From Cyanobacteria bacterium OH_SFB_17 (GTDB lineage: Bacteria > Cyanobacteriota > Vampirovibrionia > Gastranaerophilales > Gastranaerophilaceae): a stretch of DNA of 21,481 nucleotides. The stretch lies in NCBI GenBank assembly GCA_023395735.1, contig JAEWYI010000004.1:1-21481 (forward strand), in the 5' to 3' direction. This document shows, one piece after another, positions 7,223 to 14,083 of this stretch; position 1 is the stretch's first letter; every line of letters starts with the position of its first letter. Made by a program: the position numbers and the translations under genes. Under the pieces are notes generated by a model, which was not told where the DNA came from, did no database searches, and saw only the letters and a list, made by a program, of their open reading frames with translations.

Positions 7223-8038
7223 ATGAGCAAAGTTAAAATTTATACGTTGGCAAATATTACGCCCGAACTTATATATCCGCAATTTGAATCAATGAAAAAA
7301 TTTATCAAAGATGAAGATTGGGAATTTATTGTGCTTAATAACACCGCTATTATTGCACCTCAAAGACGTAAAAGAATTAAACAAATTTGCAAAGAATTAA
7401 AAATTAAATGCCAGGATGTAAGATTTCGCTCTTTTGTGTCAGGTGCTTCTTATATTACAGGTTATTCTCTAACTTGGGCTTTCCATAGATTCTGTCGTTG
7501 GGAAAAAGACACAATTCACGTTTTCATCGATTCAGATATGTTTTTTATAAAAGATTTTAATTTTAACGAATATCTTGCAGACAACGATATGGTTGCAGTT
7601 CACCAAAGAAGAGAACACATCGATTATTTATGGAACGGAATATTGTTCTTTAAAGGCGGCGAGCTTCCTGATAAAAATCATTTTGATATAAGACTCACAA
7701 CCGTTGATGGAGTGAGAACAGATTGCGGTGGAAAAACTTACCATTGGCTAAAGAGAAATCCTGATTTGAAAATCAAATGGATTGAACATACTTGTCACAA
7801 CGATGTTTCAAAAAGCAATCTGCTTCCTGAAAATTTAAAAGAGAATTATGACCCGAAATTTAACTTCCAATTTTTAGAAGATTTTATTATTCACTACAGA
7901 GGAGCTTCAAATTGGAGCAAAAGCACGGATGAATTTATTAATGCTAAAAAGAATTATTTTGATAAATTTATGAGCGAAGTCATTAATAATGATGCAAGAA
8001 TTAATCCGGCTCCTGAATTATATATTTGCAAAGAATAG
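7223..8038 (+). CDS. Putative glycosyltransferase (DxD-containing)
   Basis: A 271-residue soluble protein with no signal peptide or membrane span. The segment HVFIDSDMFF (99-108) looks like the metal- and nucleotide-sugar-binding DxD motif of GT-A glycosyltransferases, with D103 and D105. Downstream DCGG and IIHYRGASNW segments fit a sugar-acceptor domain, but I do not recognise the exact family. The start at ATG 7223 follows GAAGGAG. It is followed after 10 nt by a GT11 fucosyltransferase and faces the rfb operon, which supports a role in assembling a surface glycan. Donor and acceptor are unknown. Confidence 0.65.
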   Translation: MSKVKIYTLANITPELIYPQFESMKKFIKDEDWEFIVLNNTAIIAPQRRKRIKQICKELKIKCQDVRFRSFVSGASYITGYSLTWAFHRFCRWEKDTIHVFIDSDMFFIKDFNFNEYLADNDMVAVHQRREHIDYLWNGILFFKGGELPDKNHFDIRLTTVDGVRTDCGGKTYHWLKRNPDLKIKWIEHTCHNDVSKSNLLPENLKENYDPKFNFQFLEDFIIHYRGASNWSKSTDEFINAKKNYFDKFMSEVINNDARINPAPELYICKE

Positions 8039-8048
8039 TAGGTAAATT

Positions 8049-8948
8049 TTGGATAAAAAAGCTATTGTAAAACTTAACGGCGGGCTCGGAAACCAAATGT
8101 TTCAATATGCTTTTGCCTATGCTACATCAAGACGTTTTCACCTTGAAACGTTTTTTGATTTTTCGTTTTTTGAAGACGTAAAACTTGTCGATTCTGTTAC
8201 AAATAGAGATTTTGAGCTTCATTCGTTCAATATTGAATGTAAAGAAGTTTCAAAAGAAGATTTGAAAAAAGTTATTTTTTCAAAAAAACAATCGAAATTG
8301 AAGATATTTTTGTGGAAAAAATTAAATGTTAATGCTTTTATTCCAAGCGGAAATAATTATATCCAAAAAGATGCTTACGAGTTTGATAATATGTTGTTAA
8401 AGGTCCCCTTTGCATATTATAACGGATATTTTCAAAACGAAAAATACTTTAAGGACTACAGAAGTGAGCTTGTAGAATGTTTTTCTCTAAAAGATGAATT
8501 GGATGAAAAAAATAAAAAAGCTTTAGAGGAGATAAAAAACACAAATTCTGTTTCTCTTCATGTCAGAAGAGGGGATTATGTGAACCTTGAAAGCGCAAAA
8601 AAAATTCATGGAATCTGTCTTTTGGACTATTATGAAAAAGCTATCGGACATATATGCAAAAATGTTCAAGACCCTCATTTTTACATTTTTTCAGATGATA
8701 TAGAATGGGTCAAGGAAAACATAAAAATTGATGCTCCGGTTAAAATTATAGACTTCAATCTGCAAAAGGGTTGGCTGGATTTGAACTTGATGAAGAATTG
8801 CAAGCATAATATTATCGCCAATTCCAGCTTTTCATGGTGGGGAGCCTGGCTTAATCAAAATGAAGAAAAAATCGTTGTTTGTCCAAAAAAATGGACAAAA
8901 CTTGCTTTCAAGAATAGTTTGGCCTTGAAAGAATGGATAAAATTTTAA
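8049..8948 (+). CDS. Alpha-1,2-fucosyltransferase (GT11 family)
   Basis: A 299-residue glycosyltransferase of family GT11, which transfers L-fucose from GDP-fucose to a galactose or similar residue. The N-terminal GGLGNQMFQY (11-20), HVRRGDY (171-177, motif for GDP-fucose binding) and NSSFSWWGAWL (258-268) are the family hallmarks, and the length matches. It starts with TTG at 8049, which puts the conserved N-terminus in register; TAGGT upstream is a weak ribosome site. Co-transcribed with the preceding glycosyltransferase. No GDP-fucose synthesis genes (gmd, fcl) occur in the window, so the donor must come from elsewhere. It ends 13 nt from the convergent flavodiiron gene. Confidence 0.88.
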   Translation: MDKKAIVKLNGGLGNQMFQYAFAYATSRRFHLETFFDFSFFEDVKLVDSVTNRDFELHSFNIECKEVSKEDLKKVIFSKKQSKLKIFLWKKLNVNAFIPSGNNYIQKDAYEFDNMLLKVPFAYYNGYFQNEKYFKDYRSELVECFSLKDELDEKNKKALEEIKNTNSVSLHVRRGDYVNLESAKKIHGICLLDYYEKAIGHICKNVQDPHFYIFSDDIEWVKENIKIDAPVKIIDFNLQKGWLDLNLMKNCKHNIIANSSFSWWGAWLNQNEEKIVVCPKKWTKLAFKNSLALKEWIKF

Positions 8949-8961
8949 TTTAAGATATTTT

Positions 8962-10146
8962 TTAGCAGAGTCCTAAAGCTTTATGTTTTTCATAAATTTC
9001 TTCGGCTAAAACATCCAATTTTTGGAAATCTTCTTCTTTTGGTTTTCCTTTTATTATTACAGGTTCAAGTCTTTCGCATTTAATTGAAGAAAGAGCCTGT
9101 TCGAGTTTTGCGGTTAAAACTCCGCCCCAACCGTAAGAGCCGATAAAACCTACGTGTTTCATTTTTGGTCTCAATAAACCTGTCAAGTAAGCTGCAGTAA
9201 CGGCTGCCGGGTGAGGGCCTGCAAGGACCATAGAAGAGCCGAATATAACAGTGCATGCTTCCACAAGCTCCATTGCAAGCTCGCCTAAATCTTCTTCGGA
9301 AACATTGAAAGGTTTAACTTCAATCCCTTTTTCAGAAAGGTTTTCGCACAGGTAATTAACCATTTCTTTTGTGCTTTCATACATTGATACATAAGGAATA
9401 ATGACCAAGTTTTTACATTCGTCTGCTGTCCATTCTTCGTACGCGTTTAATATGAACTCAGGTTTGTCGTAAATTGGGCCGTGACTTGTCAAAATCATAT
9501 CTACATCCATACTTTTTATAAGCTGAATATATTTTTTGCAAAAATTTCTAAACGGCATCATGATTTCTGCATAATATCTTTTTGCTGCTTTTAAAAGTTC
9601 AGGAGTTTGCGGTGCAAAAACATTTTCAAAAGGCGAATGAGAACCTAAAAAGTCACAAGTGAAAAGAATTTGGTCTTCTTTTACATAAGTGAACATTGTG
9701 TCAGGCCAGTGAACCCAAGGTGTATAAATGAATTTAAGAGTTTTGTTTCCAAGAGAAATTTCTTCTCCATCTTGAACAATTTGGAATTTTTCATCTTCGA
9801 TATGAAGCATTTCTTGAACAATTTCTTTGCATTTAGGGTTGGTTAAGATTATAGCTTGCGGATATTTTTTTATCAACTTTGGCAAAGTCCCTGAGTGGTC
9901 TTGTTCTCCGTGGTTTGCAACGATGTAGTCAATTTTATCTACTCCGTTTTTTTCTAGTTTTTCCATAAATTCATCTGATTTTGGTGGATACATTGTATCG
10001 ACCAAGACGGTTTTTTCGCTTGCTTTTATTAAATAGGAGTTGTAAGTTGTACCCATCGGAAGCGGAACCAATTCGTCAAACATTTTTCTTTCTCTGTGGT
10101 TTAATCCGCAATAAAATATATTGTTTTTTATTTCTTTTAGTGTCAT
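8962..10146 (-). CDS. Flavodiiron protein (FprA-type O2/NO reductase)
   Basis: A 394-residue cytoplasmic flavodiiron protein that reduces O2 to water and/or NO to N2O, protecting anaerobes. The N-terminal metallo-beta-lactamase fold carries all six di-iron ligands: H79, E81, D83, H84 (HGEQDH), H146, D165 and H222 supply the site, with H84 in the usual conserved position beside it. The C-terminal flavodoxin domain starts near 247 and has the FMN phosphate loop YVSMYEST. No rubredoxin or flavin reductase domain is fused (class A), so electrons come from a separate partner. ATG 10146 has AAAAGGGG upstream. Monocistronic, divergent from holA. Confidence 0.93.
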   Translation of the reverse strand: MTLKEIKNNIFYCGLNHRERKMFDELVPLPMGTTYNSYLIKASEKTVLVDTMYPPKSDEFMEKLEKNGVDKIDYIVANHGEQDHSGTLPKLIKKYPQAIILTNPKCKEIVQEMLHIEDEKFQIVQDGEEISLGNKTLKFIYTPWVHWPDTMFTYVKEDQILFTCDFLGSHSPFENVFAPQTPELLKAAKRYYAEIMMPFRNFCKKYIQLIKSMDVDMILTSHGPIYDKPEFILNAYEEWTADECKNLVIIPYVSMYESTKEMVNYLCENLSEKGIEVKPFNVSEEDLGELAMELVEACTVIFGSSMVLAGPHPAAVTAAYLTGLLRPKMKHVGFIGSYGWGGVLTAKLEQALSSIKCERLEPVIIKGKPKEEDFQKLDVLAEEIYEKHKALGLC

Positions 10147-10177
10147 TTTATACCCCTTTTAGTGTTTTTGCATTAAT

Positions 10178-10186
10178 ATTTTAACA
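10178..10186 (-). promoter_or_regulatory. Predicted extended -10 of the flavodiiron gene
   Basis: On the minus strand TGTTAAAAT runs from 10186 to 10178; the match at -35 distance is poor. The start would be near 10171, leaving about 25 nt of leader that includes AAAAGGGG. It has the same TGNTAAAAT form as three other promoters in the window. Confidence 0.4.
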
Positions 10187-10227
10187 TAAAGTATCTTATT
10201 TTATTTATTTATTTTATTATATGTTTT

Positions 10228-11187
10228 ATGAGTATTTACTTTTTTTATGGTGATGAAGATTATAATATTGAGCTGGAGATAAACAAGCTCAAGAAAAAAC
10301 TTCTGGATAAAAACTTTTCTTCAATGAATTTTAAAAAAATCGATTCACCTGCTTTTTCAGACTTAATATCGCTTTTAAGAACTCAGCCGATGATGTTTGG
10401 CAATATGATGATTGTCATAAGTGTTGAGAATTATTTTGCAAAAGCTCTTGAAGATAGCGAGTTGGAAGAAATTTCAAAGGCTTTGGAAGACAACATTGAT
10501 TCGCTTTGCGTCGTTTTGATTTATACTTTGCCTAGAGACGAAGGAAAAAAAGTTGATACAAGAAAAAAGATTTACAAGATAATTTCAAAATATGCTACTT
10601 GCCAAGAGTTTCCTACGTTTAAGACTTACAAGGTGGACGATATTATAAATTGGATTAATAAAGAAGCAAAAAAACAAGAGGTTGAGTTGGACAAAGCGGC
10701 TTCTACAACTTTAATAGAGCAAGTTGGAAACAATTTAAGGCAACTTTCAAAAGAAATAGAAAAATTAAAACTTTTGGCTTACCCAAAAAACAAAATAACA
10801 AAAGAAATGGTAAAAGAAATATGTATTTCTAACGAAGATTTGTTTGAAATGGCAGATTATTTGATGAAAAATGATAAGGCAAACGCCCTTTTGGAATTTA
10901 AGAAATTATTATCAAAAAAGCATCCTCTGGAGATTTTATCGGCGCTGCAAACAATGTTGAGAAAATGGATTATTATAAAATCAAAATCTTCAAAATCGCC
11001 TTTTGAACTTTCAAAGCTGGTGGGTCAGCATGAGTTTGTAGTTAAAAATACCCAAATGAAGCTTAAAAACACAAGCTTGAAAGATCTGGTATCATTGAAA
11101 AAGAATCTCATTGAAGCAGAGTATAAAATCAAATCTGGCAAATCAAATAATCATATAGATGAAGTCGAAATAGCGTTTCTAAAATAA
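10228..11187 (+). CDS. holA: DNA polymerase III subunit delta
   Basis: A 319-residue clamp-loader subunit that opens the beta sliding clamp during loading. It shows the HolA pattern: an N-terminal IYFFYGDEDYNIE strand-turn in place of a true Walker A, a central lid region with the VGNNLRQLSKEIEKL segment, and a C-terminal collar domain of helices (about 205-319). Length fits the family (320-345). The start is ATG 10228. No Shine-Dalgarno is visible, and a TATTAT/TTATAT -10-like stretch ends 5-7 nt before the ATG, so translation may be leaderless. Single gene; the region after it holds three dyads. Confidence 0.85.
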   Translation: MSIYFFYGDEDYNIELEINKLKKKLLDKNFSSMNFKKIDSPAFSDLISLLRTQPMMFGNMMIVISVENYFAKALEDSELEEISKALEDNIDSLCVVLIYTLPRDEGKKVDTRKKIYKIISKYATCQEFPTFKTYKVDDIINWINKEAKKQEVELDKAASTTLIEQVGNNLRQLSKEIEKLKLLAYPKNKITKEMVKEICISNEDLFEMADYLMKNDKANALLEFKKLLSKKHPLEILSALQTMLRKWIIIKSKSSKSPFELSKLVGQHEFVVKNTQMKLKNTSLKDLVSLKKNLIEAEYKIKSGKSNNHIDEVEIAFLK

Positions 11188-11293
11188 TCAATAATCAATA
11201 TATCTTACTTATAACGTAGCAGAAAAACAGGTAATTAATTGTCGCTGAAACACTTAATATTTGTGGATTTTAGCCATGTTGGCATGAAGCATT

Positions 11294-11342
11294 TTCAATA
11301 TTGAATCGTGGCATAATTCACGAAAAAACAATTGTAACAATT
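11294..11342. repeat. Three back-to-back dyads downstream of holA
   Basis: Three inverted repeats sit almost end to end. TTCAATATTGAA (11294-11305) is a perfect 12-bp palindrome. TCGTG-N8-CACGA spans 11306-11323. AATTGT-A-ACAATT spans 11330-11342 and is followed by T residues. The last could be a weak holA terminator; the first two look like protein-binding sites. They lie about 60-100 bp upstream of the likely start of transcription of the next gene pair. Confidence 0.5.
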
Positions 11343-11398
11343 TTTCATAAATACAAAAAAAATTTTGGAAAACTAGCAAAAAAAAAGTTTTAGCGATT

Positions 11399-11404
11399 TA
11401 AGAT
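11399..11404 (+). promoter_or_regulatory. Possible -10 element of the paralogous gene pair
   Basis: TAAGAT at 11399-11404 lies about 35 nt before ATG 11440. No convincing -35 was found, so this is a weak candidate. Confidence 0.25.
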
Positions 11405-11439
11405 AGAGGTGTAGTGCATTTAGATGGATGTGATTTTAC

Positions 11440-12996
11440 ATGAGCAAAATTCAATTAGTTCAGCCGAATTATCAAAGCAAAAATTTGCAAGCAAGAAAAA
11501 AATTTAATTCTTATCCTGCTTTCAAAGGAGCTGCAAGCTTAGGTGATGATGCAACAAAAATTGCAACAGATCTTACCGCAAAGAGTGTTAGACAAGCTAT
11601 TGAAAAAAAACAGGGAATAGTCGGATATTTTTCCAGATTGTTAAACGCAAATGACGGCGAAGTCCAAAACCAAGTTATAAACGCAATTTTTACAACTACG
11701 TTGGCGCCTTTGTTTATTGCATGCAATCCGATTTCTACTCAAGATAAAAAGACAAAAGAATACACCGCTTTAAGGCAGCCAATTTCTGCAGTTATTGCTA
11801 TTTCTGGCGGGCTTGCAATGACAAATGCCATAAATTCATATATGAGCACTTTGGGCAGCGAAGGCCATCTTCCTTATATGCTAGATATGAGAATTGCTCC
11901 TGACAAAACTTATTTAAAACCATCATTCAAAAAGGATTTTAATAAAGCAATAAAAGATAATAAATTAGAAGAATTTGTAGAAAAATATAAATCTACAGAT
12001 TGGGACAGTGAAGATTTAGATAGAATTAAATCAGGTAAAATTAAAAATGGAGAGAAAAAACTTCTTTTAGATAATTATGTAAAAAATGTCAAAAATGAAA
12101 GAATAGATTTCTTTACTCATTTGGTTACAGAAAATCCTGAAAATATTAAAATTAACGAAGCAACAAAAGAAATTTATATTTTAGATAGTTCTGCAAAAGA
12201 TGGCAAAAAAGTTATCGGCTCTAATATTCCTAATATGACTAAAAAAGAAGAGCTAGATGCTTTTGTAAATGATCATAATTTCAGAAAGAAGACATTTGGA
12301 AGCTTTATGAATGAGCAGTTTAAAATTGAGTTTCATGAAGATGGACAATTAAAGAAACACGTTTTGGACTCTAAATTAAAAAATATAAAAGCTATGGACT
12401 TTTTGAGAAAAGTCGGTTTGATTGATGAAGGAGTTACCGAAGAAGATTTAGTAAAATTCTTGTCAGAGTTGAGACAGGAAAAAGAAACAAAGAATCAAAT
12501 TAAAAAAGCATTGAATCCTATAGCTTTGGCAGAAGGTGGCGATGAACTTTTAGCAAAAGCAACAGGTGAACAAGCTGCAAGAATTGGTCAATTGCAAATT
12601 GGCGACGGTTTTTATAAATCAGAAAAAATGACTTTAGGCCATTTCTTTAACAGACTTGGAATGGATACAAAAGCTCTTCAAGCGTTGATGGACAAAAAGA
12701 TAGATAAAGGTTTTGAATCTTTTACAACTATGTTTAACGCAAAAAAACTTAAAGGGTTTAATCCTGAAACGACTATAAAAACTATCGGTAAAAAGATTAT
12801 GAGCAATAGATCTTCTCGCTTGGGCAGTGATTTTGATGTGTTCAAAACATTTGTTATGATTGGATTTAACTTGATAACAACGGCGGTTACTTGTACCGCG
12901 CTTAACTGGGTTTATCCAAGAATAGTTGAAACATTATTCCCAAGTCTTGTAAAAGATGATCCGAGCAAGGTAAAACCGGAAGGAGGTAAGAAATAA
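11440..12996 (+). CDS. Uncharacterised membrane-associated protein with N-terminal PAFKG segment
   Basis: A 518-residue protein I do not recognise. The N-terminal 30 residues are polar and end in YPAFKG (25-30). Two hydrophobic stretches follow (about 80-95 and 113-131), separated by a polar STQDKKTK loop. Next comes a long charged, Lys/Glu-rich soluble region (about 150-460) and a C-terminal hydrophobic segment (about 476-503, containing GFNLITTAVTCTAL). The flanking hydrophobic parts match those of the next protein in order and sequence, so the two look like diverged paralogues differing mainly in the central insert. The ATG at 11440 is the only workable start in frame; its ribosome site is weak. 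The stop overlaps the next ATG (TAATG). Function unknown. Confidence 0.75.
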   Translation: MSKIQLVQPNYQSKNLQARKKFNSYPAFKGAASLGDDATKIATDLTAKSVRQAIEKKQGIVGYFSRLLNANDGEVQNQVINAIFTTTLAPLFIACNPISTQDKKTKEYTALRQPISAVIAISGGLAMTNAINSYMSTLGSEGHLPYMLDMRIAPDKTYLKPSFKKDFNKAIKDNKLEEFVEKYKSTDWDSEDLDRIKSGKIKNGEKKLLLDNYVKNVKNERIDFFTHLVTENPENIKINEATKEIYILDSSAKDGKKVIGSNIPNMTKKEELDAFVNDHNFRKKTFGSFMNEQFKIEFHEDGQLKKHVLDSKLKNIKAMDFLRKVGLIDEGVTEEDLVKFLSELRQEKETKNQIKKALNPIALAEGGDELLAKATGEQAARIGQLQIGDGFYKSEKMTLGHFFNRLGMDTKALQALMDKKIDKGFESFTTMFNAKKLKGFNPETTIKTIGKKIMSNRSSRLGSDFDVFKTFVMIGFNLITTAVTCTALNWVYPRIVETLFPSLVKDDPSKVKPEGGKK

Positions 12997-13760
12997 TGGC
13001 TATAATTCCTACTTCTTTCTACAAATCAACAGGCAAAATGTTTGGAAAATTTGCGCAGACAAAAGTGATGTTAAAACAATATGAACAAAAGGCAACAGAA
13101 CCTGCAAAGTTTGCAGCAGCAATGCTTGTAACATCAATTGTAAGTAAAGATTTGGTCGGTTGTTATTACTATACAACCCAAAGTTTGCATAACAAAAAAA
13201 TACCTGAAGAAAAGAGAAAATTTGTTGCAGCGCTTGATTTAATGAATGGTATCATTATGGTCGGCGGCCAGTTCCTTATCGGTAAAGTTATTGATAGAGG
13301 TTTGACTCCAAAATGGTTAGCTAAATATACAGGTACTGTTAAAAATAAAGATACAGGCAAAGAAACATTAAAAAGTACACAAAGTACTTTGGCTTCTGAT
13401 AACATAGAAATGTTGGCTAAAAAGGCTCTCAAAGAAAGCGAAGATAAATTAAAAGCTTTAGGCGTTGACATGTCAAAAGTTAATAAAGAAGAAGTTTACA
13501 AAGGTGTTGTGAAACGTCTAGGAAAAGGAAGTCAGTACTACAACGGCTTCGGCAAAGGCTTTGGCTTGTTGATGACCGCAATAGCAACAACAGCGTTGAC
13601 AAAACGTACTCTGGCTCCATTGTTATCAACTCCTCTTGCAGGATGGTTCAAAAATAAATTCATGGATAAAAATAATAAAAAACAAAGTGATAAAGTTTTG
13701 GATGGTGCAGTAAATACAATGTCTACAAAGTATAAAACTTCTCCAGAAAAAACAAAATAA
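12996..13760 (+). CDS. Uncharacterised membrane-associated protein, paralogue of the preceding gene
   Basis: A 254-residue unrecognised basic protein. Hydrophobic segments lie at about 38-60 and 77-99, joined by a polar TTQSLHNKK turn, with a third at about 184-215 (GFGLLMTAIATTAL). The stretch 118-182 between them is Lys/Glu-rich and probably helical. The C-terminal segment shares 8 of 14 positions with GFNLITTAVTCTAL of the upstream protein, and the N-terminal hairpins line up too. It starts by TAATG overlap with the upstream stop and has a strong AGGAGG (12981-12986), so the two are translationally coupled and probably work together. It ends before a strong hairpin. No conserved catalytic motif is seen. 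Confidence 0.75.
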   Translation: MAIIPTSFYKSTGKMFGKFAQTKVMLKQYEQKATEPAKFAAAMLVTSIVSKDLVGCYYYTTQSLHNKKIPEEKRKFVAALDLMNGIIMVGGQFLIGKVIDRGLTPKWLAKYTGTVKNKDTGKETLKSTQSTLASDNIEMLAKKALKESEDKLKALGVDMSKVNKEEVYKGVVKRLGKGSQYYNGFGKGFGLLMTAIATTALTKRTLAPLLSTPLAGWFKNKFMDKNNKKQSDKVLDGAVNTMSTKYKTSPEKTK

Positions 13761-13783
13761 TAATTGAATAAAAAAATAAGTTT

Positions 13784-13815
13784 GCGAGCCGTTGAAAATT
13801 TTTTCAGCGGCTCGC
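13784..13815. terminator. Strong hairpin after the paralogous gene pair
   Basis: GCGAGCCGTTGAAAA pairs with TTTTCAGCGGCTCGC (one G-U) around a 2-nt TT loop, giving 15 base pairs with a GC-rich base. It begins 23 nt after the stop at 13760. On the plus strand a run of T lies inside the stem rather than after it. On the minus strand the base is followed after a few nt by a T-rich stretch. Termination, possibly in both directions, is likely but not of textbook form. Confidence 0.6.
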
Positions 13816-13931
13816 GCGATATTTAAGTTAATTAACCTGATTTACTTCCGCAAGGTGTTAATTTGTTTGAGGGTGTCACTTTTTTTGTCCTCAACAAAGT
13901 CAATTTATAAAAAGACTTAAAAATTTTACAA

Positions 13932-13978
13932 TTCAAAACTTCCAAATTTCCAAGCTTCAAAACTTCAAAACTTTCAAC
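13932..13978. repeat. 8-bp tandem repeat, about 5.9 units
   Basis: Successive units at exact 8-nt steps from 13932: TTCAAAAC, TTCCAAAT, TTCCAAGC, TTCAAAAC, TTCAAAAC, then a partial TTTCAAC. Three units are identical and two diverged. It lies in non-coding DNA between convergent genes. Confidence 0.65.
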
Positions 13979-14057
13979 TTACTTTTTCAACAGAAATCTT
14001 TTCCACATAAATCTGTTTTGCTTTAGCGAAAGAGTTAATTTGTCTAAAGTCTTTTTG

Positions 14058-14083
14058 CTTACTTTTTCTTCAGAAAAAGTAAG
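14058..14083. terminator. Hairpin directly after the ABC permease stop codon
   Basis: CTTACTTTTTCT pairs perfectly with AGAAAAAGTAAG (12 bp) around a TC loop, ending at the base next to the minus-strand stop codon (14086-14084). The stem is AT-rich and no U tract follows on the minus strand, so it may stabilise the mRNA end rather than terminate by itself. Confidence 0.45.

Larger units (their letters stand above)
13761..14083. other. Gene-free spacer between convergent units
   Basis: The longest stretch without a gene (323 nt). No ORF or RNA gene is supportable. It holds a 15-bp hairpin (13784-13815), a palindrome GTTAATTAAC (13827-13836), a TTGAGG/CCTCAA pair around a T tract (about 13867-13895), an 8-bp tandem repeat (13932-13978), a direct repeat of CTTACTTTTTC (13978 and 14058), and a hairpin next to the permease stop codon. 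Confidence 0.6.

Noticed and set aside
13169..13471. 100-codon minus-strand ORF inside the second paralogue
   Set aside because: Antisense to a coding frame with a strong ribosome site and translational coupling; no motif or start signal of its own.
13932..13978. CRISPR array
   Set aside because: The units are 8 nt and contiguous, with no spacers and no cas genes nearby.
13909..14056. MITE-like element bounded by AAAAAGACTT and AAGTCTTTTT
   Set aside because: The 10-bp ends are perfect inverted repeats, but no target-site duplication flanks them, the ends are AT-rich, and no second copy is seen in the window.
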